This document shows, one piece after another, positions 16,094 through 24,653 of a stretch of 64,000 nt of DNA. The stretch is from Lacticaseibacillus zhaodongensis (GTDB taxonomy: Bacteria; Bacillota; Bacilli; Lactobacillales; Lactobacillaceae). The first letter of the stretch is position 1, and each line of letters begins with the position of its first letter. The position numbers were made by a program, and so were the translations under genes. The DNA is taken from the NCBI RefSeq assembly GCF_009687905.1, contig NZ_BLBG01000002.1, positions 265,604-329,603 on the forward strand, written 5' to 3'. The notes under the pieces were generated by a model, which did no database searches, was not told the DNA's origin, and was given only the letters and a program-made list of their open reading frames with translations.

Positions 16094-16615
16094 ATGGAAG
16101 CAAAGATGCACGCGGCATTGCGCTTTATTGGTCATGCTTACACGGAGGCGAACACCTCCGCTAACGATTCCTACCAAGAAGTATGGCAGGAGTGGGCGGA
16201 CACAGACCATTTTGCACAGTTGGATGAACTTGCGGGAAGTGCCGCACCCAAACTGCGCACTAGCATGATGGTGTTTTCACCATATGGGAACATCGTGTAC
16301 TGGATCGGCAGAACTTTTCCTGCAGGAACTCCGGTGCCAGCCGGATACCAGAGTTTTGACCTGCCCGCGGCGACCGCTGCCAGCATCACGAAGAAAAGTA
16401 GTATGATGATGACCGCTTATCCAGTCAGCGCCGCGCTACAACAGGGCGCGCTGGCACTGGATAAGGCTGGTTACGATCTGCCAGAATACATTGGGCAGAC
16501 CGCGACTCCATACTATCTCGAAAGCTACAAGCTTGATGGCGACCAAGTGCAGGAAGTGACCTACACCATCTATGTTGGTGCCGACAAGGACTACGGGTAT
16601 GATGATCCAGATTAA
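16094..16615 (+). CDS. GyrI-like effector-binding domain protein (probable)
   Basis: The 173-residue protein has the layout of a stand-alone GyrI-like (AraC effector-binding) domain. An early segment reads ALRFIGHAY, then SYQEVWQEWADTDHF. YWIGRTFPAGTPVPAGYQSF and PAATAASIT come next, and a C-terminal YLESYKLDGDQVQEVTYTIY ends the domain. Such domains bind small hydrophobic or cationic ligands; no DNA-binding region is present. ATG 16094 is chosen because the longer ATG at 16034 lies before a terminator hairpin. AAAGGA is somewhat far (about 12 bases). No promoter fits between the terminator and the start, so expression may depend on read-through from ntdP. Confidence 0.6.
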   Translation: MEAKMHAALRFIGHAYTEANTSANDSYQEVWQEWADTDHFAQLDELAGSAAPKLRTSMMVFSPYGNIVYWIGRTFPAGTPVPAGYQSFDLPAATAASITKKSSMMMTAYPVSAALQQGALALDKAGYDLPEYIGQTATPYYLESYKLDGDQVQEVTYTIYVGADKDYGYDDPD

Positions 16616-16647
16616 TTAATGATTTAGTGCCCCAGCTGCTGATACAT

Positions 16648-16690
16648 AAACGCCGTCAATCCAATGGGTTGACGGCGTTTTGTATAGTTT
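16648..16690 (+). terminator. Terminator after the GyrI-like gene
   Basis: A 14-bp stem (AAACGCCGTCAA...TTGACGGCGTTT with a one-base bulge) is followed by a T-rich stretch. Confidence 0.8.
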
Positions 16691-16714
16691 TCTTATTCAA
16701 GTGTGGTCCGTGTT

Positions 16715-17209
16715 TTAACCATCGTTTTTTGCATCCAAATTGGTGCGGGGCGTGATGCTCAACACATCGAAGTCTATGTAGGCGCCAATGCATAGGGAGA
16801 TAAAGAGAATAGCAACTAACCAGCCGTTCAAGCTCCCCATAATCAGTGACTTACCGGCTTGACCCGGGAACAGGAAGCGCATCAGGTAAGTTGACCCTAA
16901 CGCGAGCACCAGGTCCATCACGAAGTTAAGCACCTGTTTGGGCGCTCGCGCTTGGTCAAGCATGAAGAAGCGGACGACCCGGCGAATGAAGTAGTGAGTG
17001 TAGCTCCCCAGAATGCGCAGGGGTCGTTCTAGCGGAATCTTGGCAAAAAATAGTAAGGTTGCCCCGACCGTTGCCCCGACTAAAGACCGCCACAGACTGT
17101 CACTGTGCATCACCAGTGCATTGTAGGCCACCCCGATGATACCCAATCCGCACAGATAGGGTATCGCGAAGAGGAAAATAAAAATTGTCATTGCTTTCCT
17201 GCCGGTCAT
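16715..17209 (-). CDS. Hypothetical membrane protein, 164 aa
   Basis: I do not recognise this protein. Four hydrophobic segments are visible (roughly residues 6-30, 40-58, 92-112 and 122-145). A basic amphipathic stretch (HYFIRRVVRFF) lies between the second and third, and a charged C-terminal tail ends NLDAKNDG. Start ATG 17209 is chosen because AGGAGG lies about eight bases upstream on the minus strand; a longer frame would begin inside that site. It lies 62 bases downstream of the GNAT gene and may be co-transcribed with it. Confidence 0.7.
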   Translation of the reverse strand: MTGRKAMTIFIFLFAIPYLCGLGIIGVAYNALVMHSDSLWRSLVGATVGATLLFFAKIPLERPLRILGSYTHYFIRRVVRFFMLDQARAPKQVLNFVMDLVLALGSTYLMRFLFPGQAGKSLIMGSLNGWLVAILFISLCIGAYIDFDVLSITPRTNLDAKNDG

Positions 17210-17271
17210 GTTTGTGCCTCCTAACAATTGTGAAGAACCGTGACTCTATTATAGCACCGGAAGCGTAACGC

Positions 17272-17709
17272 TTAGTAGACGAGCTCCATTTCGCGGTGCC
17301 GAATGCCTGCATCCAGAAACTCTGGTTTAGCGGTCATACTGAAACCGAGCCGCTCGTAAAAACCAGTTGCGTGCACCTGTGCACCCAGCATTAACTTTTG
17401 TACGTGTTGCTGCTTACCGTAGTCAATGGCAGCCTGAATCATTTCGCGGCCGTAACCCTTGCCGCGCGCAGCCTTAACAACGGCAACCCGTTGCACGTGA
17501 AAACCGTAGTCTTCCCGAAGCAGGCGCAGCGTTGCTAGCGGCTGGCCAGCAGCATCATAGCCGGTGAAGTAGGTGGCTTTGCCCTCGTCGGCATCGACTT
17601 CGAGGGCGGATGGTACGTGTTGTTCTTCCACGAAGACGGCCTCACGAATCTGGACGCTGTCTTGATGAACGGCGCTGTCTAAATCATTACTAACTTTGAT
17701 ATTCAACAT
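17272..17709 (-). CDS. GNAT family N-acetyltransferase
   Basis: This 145-residue acetyltransferase is of the ElaA-like GNAT group. The acetyl-CoA binding motif is VQRVAVVKAARGKGYGREMIQAA (R/Q-x-x-G-x-G/A as ARGKGYG). The C-terminal AQVHATGFYERLGFSM is the usual beta6-alpha4 segment. The N-terminal IREAVFVEEQHVPSALEVDADE is characteristic of the subgroup. The substrate is unknown. ATG 17709 (MLNIKVSND) is preferred, with TGGAGA ten bases upstream; the longer version adds 13 unconserved residues. Confidence 0.85.
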   Translation of the reverse strand: MLNIKVSNDLDSAVHQDSVQIREAVFVEEQHVPSALEVDADEGKATYFTGYDAAGQPLATLRLLREDYGFHVQRVAVVKAARGKGYGREMIQAAIDYGKQQHVQKLMLGAQVHATGFYERLGFSMTAKPEFLDAGIRHREMELVY

Positions 17710-17920
17710 TTTCTGTAATCTCCAGTCTGCATAGTTGGTGCAAGGCACCTGTTTAGTATGTAATCATACTCGTTTTTCTGTTTAGGTGCAGTGTCGGCCC
17801 GCATTTGACGCAAAATTGCTGTCCTAGCAAGTTATTGAATCTACCTGGCGTCTAAGACTAAACTAATGTAAAATTGACAGGAATAGATTGCCATAATTTC
17901 GGGATGCAAGTGGGGCACAT

Positions 17921-19060
17921 ATGTTAGAAAAAATACGTAATTCGAAGGTCATGTTTTGGTCACTCGAAATCCTGATCATCGTTGGGATTGTTAACGGCTT
18001 AACGGCGGTTTCCTTTATTTTTCAACCCGTGGTCACCTTCTTCTCGACCTGGTTGATTCCCCTAGTTGCGGCTTTGTTTCTATACTATATCTTTAACCCC
18101 CTGATTAGCCTGTTGGAGCGGATGCACGTTAAGCGGGTCGTTTCAGTGCCCTTATTGTTCGTACTTCTGATTGGTGGCATCGTGTTGCTTTTTGCAACCC
18201 TGATTCCCAGTGTGGTCCACCAGTTCACCCAACTGTTGGCATCGTTGCCTAGTTTGCTGCACAACACGCAGGACGTTGTGGCCAAAGCCTCACATTACCG
18301 CTGGTACCAGGAGATGAATGTCGGCAAGCAACTAGCCAAGATCAAACCAGCCAAAATCGTTTCGGCACTCTTTAATTCGGTCAGTTCCGGATTGCCGGGG
18401 ATCGTTGGCTCCGTTGCGGGAATTTTCTTCTCCCTGATTACTATCCCGATGGTATTCTTCTACATGCTCAAAGATGGGAAGAATTTTGTCCCCAGTGTTG
18501 AGCGTTTGTTTCCAGAGCGCTATCGGGAAGACGTTGGTGCGGTTTTTCTGCGGATGGACGACACGCTGTCCCATTATATTTCCGGGCAGGCAATTGAGTG
18601 CGTTTTCGTTGGTGTGTTTATGGGCATCAGTTATAGCCTCATTCACCAACCTTACGGTCTGTTGCTGGCGGTCTTCTCGGGCTTAGCAACCTTGATCCCG
18701 TACTTGGGACCATATGTCGGCTTACTACCAGCCTTGCTGGTGGCCAGCACTCAGGGGTGGAAGCAGATCCTGCTCGTCATTGCGGTCACCATCGTGGTGC
18801 ACACAATTGACGGTAATTTTATCTATCCGAATGTAATTGGGCGCTCGCTAGATGTGCACCCGCTGACCATTGTCATCATCTTGCTGGTCGTAAGTCATCT
18901 CTACGGGCTGGTCGGCACGATTTTGGCGATCCCGGTCTATGCGGTCGCCAAGACAATCGTCATTTATGTATGGCAAATTATTAGAATCAGACAAAACCCG
19001 CCCGAGCCGGAGACTTTGCTCCCCCGGGACCCAGAAACCAAGCCCACCCACAAGCAGTAA
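17921..19060 (+). CDS. AI-2E family transporter (PerM/YdiK-like)
   Basis: This is a 379-residue polytopic membrane protein with about eight helices in the typical order. Two N-terminal helices come first (about 15-35 and 40-60), followed by a helix pair near 70-95. A long extracytoplasmic/amphipathic region comes next (about 95-150), then four to five C-terminal helices. The family words GPYVGLLPALLVA and DGNFIYPNVIGRSLDVHPL are clear. Relatives export autoinducer-2 or act as Na+/H+ antiporters, so the substrate here is not known. The tail (PEPETLLPRDPETKP) is hydrophilic. The gene appears to be alone; prfC follows after 74 bases. Confidence 0.9.
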   Translation: MLEKIRNSKVMFWSLEILIIVGIVNGLTAVSFIFQPVVTFFSTWLIPLVAALFLYYIFNPLISLLERMHVKRVVSVPLLFVLLIGGIVLLFATLIPSVVHQFTQLLASLPSLLHNTQDVVAKASHYRWYQEMNVGKQLAKIKPAKIVSALFNSVSSGLPGIVGSVAGIFFSLITIPMVFFYMLKDGKNFVPSVERLFPERYREDVGAVFLRMDDTLSHYISGQAIECVFVGVFMGISYSLIHQPYGLLLAVFSGLATLIPYLGPYVGLLPALLVASTQGWKQILLVIAVTIVVHTIDGNFIYPNVIGRSLDVHPLTIVIILLVVSHLYGLVGTILAIPVYAVAKTIVIYVWQIIRIRQNPPEPETLLPRDPETKPTHKQ

Positions 19061-19134
19061 CGCCTGCGGGGGTGACTAACTTTTGCACTGGACAATTAAG
19101 CCGCCGCTGATTGCGGCCTTGAAAGGAACTATTG

Positions 19135-20712
19135 ATGAACAAGAATGAACTAGAACAAGCGGTCGCTAAGCGGCGGACTTTTGCAATTATCTCGCACCCT
19201 GATGCCGGGAAAACGACAATCACCGAACAACTGCTGCTTTTTGGGGGTGTGATTCGGGAAGCCGGAACTGTCAAGGGGCGCAAGTCAGCGCATTTTGCTA
19301 AATCCGACTGGATGGCGATTGAAAAGCAGCGCGGGATTTCCGTCACCAGTTCTGTTATGCAGTTTGACTATCAAGGTAAGCGCATCAACATTCTGGACAC
19401 CCCAGGGCATGAAGATTTCTCTGAAGATACCTACCGGACGCTGATGGCGGTAGATGCGGCAGTCATGGTCATTGACTCTGCCAAGGGTATCGAAGCCCAG
19501 ACTAAAAAGCTGTTCAAGGTTGTTAAGAAGCGGGGCATCCCGATTTTCACCTTCATGAACAAGCTGGACCGGGACGGGCGGGAACCACTCGATCTGATTG
19601 CAGAGCTTGAGGACTTGCTTGGCATTGAGGGTTACGCAATGAACTGGCCAATGGGTTCCGGGAAAACACTTCTTGGAATTTATGACCGCGTCAACCAGCG
19701 GATCGAACGCTACCGGCCAGAAACACCCGAGCAGCGGTTCGCACCCCTTGACGATCAGGGTAAGCTGCCAGCTGGCGACCCCCTGACCAAGGATTCCGCT
19801 TACCAGCAGTGTCTCGATGATATTGAATTGCTGGACGACGCTGGTAACCAGTTTGATGAGGCCAAAATCATGCGCGGAGACCAGACGCCCGTCTTCTTCG
19901 GTTCCGCGTTGACCAATTTTGGGGTGGAAACCTTCTTGAACAGCTTCGTTAAGTACGCACCAGCACCTGGTCCGCACAAGACCGTTAGTGACACTGAAGT
20001 CGCGCCGACCAGCCCCGATTTTTCCGGTTTTATTTTCAAAATTCAAGCGAACATGAACCCGAACCACCGGGACCGGATTGCCTTTATTCGGGTGGTTTCC
20101 GGTGAGTTTGAACGCGGGATGGATGTTACGTTAACGCGGACGGGCAAGACCATCCGGCTCTCGAATTCGACCGAATTCATGGCCAACACTCGGGAGACGG
20201 TCGAAACTGCCGTCGCCGGCGATATTGTTGGGCTTTATGATACCGGCAACTTCCAAATCGGTGATACTATTTACGCAGGTAAGGACAAATTAGAATTCGA
20301 ACCGCTTCCCCAGTTCACACCTGAACTATTTATGCGCGTGACCCCGAAGAACGTGATGAAGCAGAAGTCCTTCCACAAGGGGATGCAGCAGTTGGTCCAA
20401 GAAGGTGCAATTCAGTTGTACCGGACTTACACGACCGAAGAATACATTCTCGGTGCGGTCGGACAGCTGCAGTTTGAAGTTTTCAAATTCCGGATGGAAA
20501 ATGAATACAACTCTGAAGTTGAAATGACGCCAATTGGCAACCGGACCGCACGCTGGATCGATCCCGACCAGCTTGACGAAAAGATGAGCTCATCCCGAAA
20601 CCTGCTGGTCAAGGACGTTGAGGGTAAGCCGCTGTTCCTCTTTGAGAACCAGTTTGCAGAGCGCTGGTTTGCTTCTAAGTACCCAGACGTAAAGCTCAGT
20701 GCCAAAATATAA
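19135..20712 (+). CDS. prfC: Peptide chain release factor 3
   Basis: This translational GTPase removes RF1/RF2 from the ribosome after termination. The 525-residue length is typical. G-motifs are in order: SHPDAGKTT (P-loop), GISVTSS (G2), DTPGHEDF (G3), NKLDRD (G4) and GSAL (G5). The RF3 C-terminal domain includes [20 protein letters not shown] 19135 follows AAAGGA by seven bases; the TTG at 19132 is less likely. A long terminator follows. Confidence 0.97.
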   Translation: MNKNELEQAVAKRRTFAIISHPDAGKTTITEQLLLFGGVIREAGTVKGRKSAHFAKSDWMAIEKQRGISVTSSVMQFDYQGKRINILDTPGHEDFSEDTYRTLMAVDAAVMVIDSAKGIEAQTKKLFKVVKKRGIPIFTFMNKLDRDGREPLDLIAELEDLLGIEGYAMNWPMGSGKTLLGIYDRVNQRIERYRPETPEQRFAPLDDQGKLPAGDPLTKDSAYQQCLDDIELLDDAGNQFDEAKIMRGDQTPVFFGSALTNFGVETFLNSFVKYAPAPGPHKTVSDTEVAPTSPDFSGFIFKIQANMNPNHRDRIAFIRVVSGEFERGMDVTLTRTGKTIRLSNSTEFMANTRETVETAVAGDIVGLYDTGNFQIGDTIYAGKDKLEFEPLPQFTPELFMRVTPKNVMKQKSFHKGMQQLVQEGAIQLYRTYTTEEYILGAVGQLQFEVFKFRMENEYNSEVEMTPIGNRTARWIDPDQLDEKMSSSRNLLVKDVEGKPLFLFENQFAERWFASKYPDVKLSAKI

Positions 20713-20743
20713 TTACCCGGGTCGCGCTCTGAATTCAAAAAAG

Positions 20744-20790
20744 GGAGCTAGTCAATTAACCATGATGGTTGATTGGCTAGCTCCTTTTTA
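20744..20790. terminator. Bidirectional terminator between prfC and the VIT genes
   Basis: An 18-bp stem (GGAGCTAG...CTAGCTCC with two wobble pairs) is flanked by A's on the left and T's on the right. It serves the converging prfC and VIT transcripts. Confidence 0.9.
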
Positions 20791-20801
20791 CGTAATTATT
20801 G

Positions 20802-21503
20802 TTAGAATAGGCGGCCGACACCGTAGTGAATGAACATTGTGATGATTCCGATGATGATGTTGCGAACGACGGCGTTTTGAACAAAGCCGTGTCCCAATTC
20901 TGCGGAGAACAAACCGGTCAGACCAACCGCGATGATGGTTGCAATGATGGTGCCGATCCAGCGCATGATTCCGGGTAGGAAGGTGAGTGCAGCCAGGGGC
21001 AAAATGCCCCCAAGTGCTGCACAAATCAAGGATGCCAGCGCGGCGGCCCATGGATTCATGAGCTCGTTCGGATTAAGGTCATACTTGACGCCAACGACCG
21101 TTTCCAAGGGCTGCTTGGTCATGAGCTCATCAGCAATCTGGCCAGCGGTTTCAGCGGTTACGCCGCGGGCAACATAATCGGCAACGACGGCTTGCCGTTC
21201 AAGCGCAGGATCAGTTTTCAACAGTTCCGATTCAACATGCACCGCAGCAGCCTCAGTATCGCGCTGGGAGCTTACGCTTGCATACTCACCACCGGCCATT
21301 GAAAAGGCAACAGCGAGCAGATCAGACATTCCGGCGATAAATAAGGTGAACGAGTTGGTCGTGACTGCCCCGACCGAGAACAGCACCCCAACAACGGTCA
21401 AGATGCCATCGTTAGCGCCTAGGACCCCAGCCCGTAGCGTGTTGGCTCGTGTGGCTAATGATTGGTTCTTTTTTGGTTTGCGATTTACTTTGGCTTGTTC
21501 CAT
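20802..21503 (-). CDS. VIT family protein (VIT1/CCC1 type), paralog 1
   Basis: This is a 233-residue membrane protein of the vacuolar iron/manganese transporter family. LRAGVLGANDGILTVVGVLFSVGAV forms the first helix with the conserved GxNDG signature. SMAGGEYASVSSQRDTE is the metal-binding signature. A cytosolic helical region follows (about 75-145), then three C-terminal helices. It probably exports or sequesters Fe2+ or Mn2+. It lies 13 bases downstream of a second, clearly related gene on the same strand, so the pair is a tandem duplication and one operon. It is the distal gene. Confidence 0.92.
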   Translation of the reverse strand: MEQAKVNRKPKKNQSLATRANTLRAGVLGANDGILTVVGVLFSVGAVTTNSFTLFIAGMSDLLAVAFSMAGGEYASVSSQRDTEAAAVHVESELLKTDPALERQAVVADYVARGVTAETAGQIADELMTKQPLETVVGVKYDLNPNELMNPWAAALASLICAALGGILPLAALTFLPGIMRWIGTIIATIIAVGLTGLFSAELGHGFVQNAVVRNIIIGIITMFIHYGVGRLF

Positions 21504-21516
21504 GATTAGCTACCTC

Positions 21517-22209
21517 CTAGCGGGCAAACAAGTGGCCAACGCCATACGTAACGGCCATTGTGATCAGGCCGCTAATGACATTCCGTACGGTTCCGGGAAC
21601 CGGTCGTGCGTTGCCCAGCTTCGCAGCGATGAAACCGGTGATGCAAAGGGCGATGATCACAGCGGCGATGGTCGCAATGATTTTGTACTGTGCCCCAACC
21701 AGAGTAATCATGAGCATGGGCAGTAGTGAACCCAGCGGGAAGGAAATCATTGATACAAGTGCTGCACCGATAGCACTCGTGGACTTCGTCGGGTCAATGT
21801 TGTACCGCTCCCGCACCGCTGTGTTGATGGGTGAAGTGGCGAACATTTCCGTCGTTGCTTTTTGCGCAAGTTCACGACTGATACCGCTAGCAACATATTT
21901 GTCAGTGACATAATCCATTTCCGCTTGGGGGTTCAGGCTTAGGCGCACGCTTTCGTCTGCTACCGCGCGTTTTTCGGAATCTCGCTGGGCATGGACACTT
22001 ACGTACTCGCCCATTGCCATCGAAATCGTTCCTGCAAGCATTCCGGCCATTCCTGAAAGGATAATCGTCCCGTTATTCGAAGTTGCGGCGGCGACCCCGA
22101 TGACGATTGCGGCCACCGATAGAATCCCGTCATTAGCTCCCATTACGCCCGCACGAATCAAGTTGATTTTCTCAGCAAGACTCATCGGACGGCGTTTTTG
22201 TTTCAACAT
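21517..22209 (-). CDS. VIT family protein (VIT1/CCC1 type), paralog 2
   Basis: This 230-residue paralog of the adjacent gene has IRAGVMGANDGILSVAAIVIGVA, SMAMGEYVSVHAQRDSEKRA and a C-terminal ISGLITMAVTYGVGHLF that mirrors the neighbour. ATG 22209 (MLKQKRRPMSLAEK) is chosen because AGGTGG/GGAG lies immediately upstream; the longer frame adds an unlikely leader. It is first in the two-gene operon. Retention of both copies suggests a two-subunit or heteromeric carrier, or different metals; this is inference. Confidence 0.92.
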   Translation of the reverse strand: MLKQKRRPMSLAEKINLIRAGVMGANDGILSVAAIVIGVAAATSNNGTIILSGMAGMLAGTISMAMGEYVSVHAQRDSEKRAVADESVRLSLNPQAEMDYVTDKYVASGISRELAQKATTEMFATSPINTAVRERYNIDPTKSTSAIGAALVSMISFPLGSLLPMLMITLVGAQYKIIATIAAVIIALCITGFIAAKLGNARPVPGTVRNVISGLITMAVTYGVGHLFAR

Positions 22210-22318
22210 CGTACTCCGCCACCTAATATTGTGAATTTTGTAGACCTCTCGCAATTAAGAAACCTATTAGAGAGTAGAATAACATTGTTTTAGATTAAAA
22301 CACAACTTTTGTGGTAAG

Positions 22319-22358
22319 CAAAAAATGGTGCAGGGGCCGTCATGAAGGCCATTACACC
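22319..22358 (-). terminator. Terminator of the MucBP gene
   Basis: On the minus strand an imperfect stem (TGGTGTAATGGCC with TGGTGCAGGGGCC complement) is followed by six T's. Confidence 0.7.
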
Positions 22359-22390
22359 ACTATTTACTCGTTAGGACTAACTATCTGTTT

Positions 22391-23452
22391 TTATAAATTA
22401 AAACTCACATAACTGGCCTGGACAAAAGTGTCCGGACCGAGGCGATACCATTCGCTACCATCACTCACGAATACTTTTGCGGCAAGATTGACCAAGGTAC
22501 CGTTAGCGATGTGGCGGGGGAGAATCGTCCCGTATGGTGCGGACCACAGACTGCAACCAGCGGCCGGGCCGACAATCCGCCCGCGATTGTTCAATAGCTT
22601 GATGTTTGTAGTTGTAAAGCGGACCTGGGCGTGCTGCAGGGCAATGGGCGCTGGCAAGTAAGGGTTGTTTTTGTGGGGTCTAGTGTTGCTGGAGGTGATC
22701 CATTGGCTGCCACCAAGATTTAACCAGACGTGCTTAGAGTCCTCTTCACGGACTAAGCCGAATACTTGCCAAATGCTCCCTTTAGGTAGGGGTGCGCGTA
22801 GTGTTTCTTTGCTCCGGACGTGGGGATGAACAGATTTGTCCTGCATAATTTCGACATACGCAGCGTCCGGCACTGTGCCGGTTTCCAGACCGGCAGGGTG
22901 GTAAGTAAAGCGTACCGTTTGCGCAGAAGTGGTGAAGACCCCTCGCTGCTCAGTTGCCCCCTGCACATCAGCTCGCCGGTCGGACAGGGCATTAACAACG
23001 TAGGCGAGGTCAACCGTCCCATAATGAATTTCAGGTGGTGCAAGTAATAATCCGTCAGTTCCACGGTGATAGACCGTGACGGGTGCGGCCATTATTTCTT
23101 GGTAGTATAGGTTAACGTCCTTGGCATTAGGAACAAAAACATCACTATAATTTTCGATGCGCGTGAAACGGCGACCGGGAAAACGACGCCAATCAATTTC
23201 AAAATGATCGCCGACCCGTCCGCTAATGATTGCAGCTGGGGCGAGTTGCTTGTCGGTGGCCTCGTCGCGGTAATAGACATGCAGCACAACTGGCTGTGCT
23301 TGTGGTGGGTTAGGGGCCACTGCACGTGTTGCTTCTACATGGGTAGTGGGTCGCGACTGCTCGGCCTGGTGGTGCTGTATCGCCGGCGGTGTGTGTGGCT
23401 GCTGACGCGGGCGGGTAGTGAATATTCTGCGAACAAAATCTAGCAGGCTCAT
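22391..23452 (-). CDS. MucBP and SH3-like repeat protein without a signal peptide
   Basis: This is a 353-residue protein. The N-terminus is basic (LLDFVRRIFTTRPRQQ), followed by a P/H/Q-rich linker to about residue 55. Two MucBP-type modules come next, about 56-120 (VVLHVYYRDEATDKQL...VNLYYQE) and about 123-190 (APVTVYHRGTDGLLLAP...VRFTYHP). The C-terminal half has two SH3-like/SLAP-like segments with the W-x-x-L-G-G-S-Q-W-I and WYRLGPDTFVQASY motifs. These modules normally act outside the cell, but no signal peptide, membrane anchor or LPxTG is visible. It could be cytosolic or exported by an unusual route. GGGAGGT precedes the ATG. Confidence 0.75.
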   Translation of the reverse strand: MSLLDFVRRIFTTRPRQQPHTPPAIQHHQAEQSRPTTHVEATRAVAPNPPQAQPVVLHVYYRDEATDKQLAPAAIISGRVGDHFEIDWRRFPGRRFTRIENYSDVFVPNAKDVNLYYQEIMAAPVTVYHRGTDGLLLAPPEIHYGTVDLAYVVNALSDRRADVQGATEQRGVFTTSAQTVRFTYHPAGLETGTVPDAAYVEIMQDKSVHPHVRSKETLRAPLPKGSIWQVFGLVREEDSKHVWLNLGGSQWITSSNTRPHKNNPYLPAPIALQHAQVRFTTTNIKLLNNRGRIVGPAAGCSLWSAPYGTILPRHIANGTLVNLAAKVFVSDGSEWYRLGPDTFVQASYVSFNL

Positions 23453-23491
23453 GGCAGACCTCCCAATCGAGCGTTAAGGATTAACGACAAC

Positions 23492-23514
23492 AAAACAGGC
23501 CGGCATGGCGCCGG
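23492..23514 (-). terminator. Terminator after the DUF1827 gene
   Basis: A 7-bp GC stem (GGCCGGC/GCCGGCC) is followed on the minus strand by TGTTTTGTTGT. Confidence 0.7.
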
Positions 23515-23525
23515 CCCGCGATGGC

Positions 23526-23822
23526 TTACTTATTTGGGGTAAGCTCCGAAGTTCTCAGTGTGACTTCGGCAAGATGCTTCGAGCGTAACACTTGCGCGCC
23601 CTTAATCCCCTTGCCAGTGAGTTCACGCAGCGTGAAATCTATCTCGTTGTCCTTGATATTTCGGCGCTCGTTCGTGAAGAGCACTTCCTGATGGTGCGGT
23701 GACTCGGTAAAGACCACCGTTGTTTGCCCCAAGGAGTAAACTTGCACGAGCTGGGCGTTGGTGTTTGCTAACTGCTTAGAGACGAGGTGCGCGTATGAGT
23801 TGGTGACATCGATTAGCCGCAT
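23526..23822 (-). CDS. DUF1827 family protein
   Basis: This 98-residue soluble protein belongs to a family largely confined to lactic acid bacteria and has no assigned function. Conserved elements are MRLIDVTNSYAHLV, TNAQLVQVYSLGQTTVVFTE and NERRNIKDNEIDFTLREL. ATG 23822 (MRLIDVTNSY) is chosen: it matches family N-termini and has AAAGGA nine bases upstream. The longer reading adds 22 unrelated residues. It precedes the large empty region before clpE; no operon partner is visible. Confidence 0.85.
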   Translation of the reverse strand: MRLIDVTNSYAHLVSKQLANTNAQLVQVYSLGQTTVVFTESPHHQEVLFTNERRNIKDNEIDFTLRELTGKGIKGAQVLRSKHLAEVTLRTSELTPNK

Positions 23823-24594
23823 CGTGATCAGTCCTTTCAGTTCCTTATAGTCCTTATTATAAAGTAAGTAGGCGGCGGATACCACCATAATGTGAAAACG
23901 TTTCTAAAACGGCTCAGATGCTTGCGTAGTGCCATTCCCAGAGCCTAATGCGAGCAAAAGAGCAAAATAATTTCTAAATAAATAGTGTTTTTTATCCAGT
24001 TACAGTTTACACCACATTAGGAAGCACCGGATACACTTGTTAGACAAAATTCACTGTTTTAGTGAGTTTCGCGGAATGCATGATTAAAAATCAAAGTTCA
24101 GGTTTACCACCATGAGTGAATTATAACCCGGTTAGAAATCAGCAAGCCTAAGAAAACCATTCCCGAAGCTAATGACCGCAGTGTGAATGCGCATTCTGTT
24201 CCTAATCAGCAGTTTTGTCGGGCAGCATGATGCGGAGACAGGCGGCTATTACCAGCCCGTCTGAAAGGTAACTTGGCAGTTAACAAGCTGGCGCTGACCT
24301 CTTGCTGCAAAATTTGCGGTGAAATGCGTCAATAACTTTATCTGACAGGTTGCTTAGTTGCCTACGGAGAAATTGTAGTCTGAGACTTTTCTAATTAAGT
24401 GGCAAAGCACTAATTATCATAATGGCGGCGATTGTTGATCAATCGATGCATATGTGCCTATCTTTTTGCCCTACTTAAATCACTTGGCATCCATCAATAG
24501 GCCTGTGATGTTAGTTGAAAGTCTCAGTCATGGATCGATAGTTGATTCGTTTTTGCGATTCGGAGGGATGAGCTGGAGAGAGGTGCTTGGGCAA
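23823..24594. other. Long non-coding stretch between DUF1827 and clpE
   Basis: I find no supported gene in about 770 bases. The only frame of note (24454-24639, 61 codons) lacks a ribosome binding site and recognisable content. A degenerate cre-like word, TGAAAACGTTTCTA (23893-23906, two mismatches), lies just upstream of the DUF1827 gene. Composition is more A+T rich than the surrounding genes, as expected for decayed sequence. Confidence 0.55.
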
Positions 24595-24637
24595 CAAAAA
24601 ACCGCAACAGGCAGCCCTAATGACCACCCGTTGCGGT
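24595..24637 (-). terminator. Terminator of clpE
   Basis: On the minus strand an 8-bp stem (ACCGCAAC/GTTGCGGT) with a long loop is followed by T's. Confidence 0.75.
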
Positions 24638-24653
24638 GAAGTGTTACTATTTG

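Noticed and set aside
17755..17770. AGTATG/CATACT inverted repeat between the GNAT gene and the AI-2E permease gene
   Set aside because: The arms are only 6 bp with no link to a promoter that I can place, so it is too weak to call an operator.
19285..20067. 260-codon minus-strand frame opposite prfC
   Set aside because: It is antisense to a conserved GTPase and has no supporting signal.
23893..23906. cre-like word upstream of DUF1827
   Set aside because: It has two mismatches including a core symmetric position and no promoter context; it is noted only in the gap entry.
24454..24639. 61-codon plus-strand frame in the clpE downstream gap
   Set aside because: It has no ribosome binding site, no similarity I recognise, and runs into the clpE terminator.
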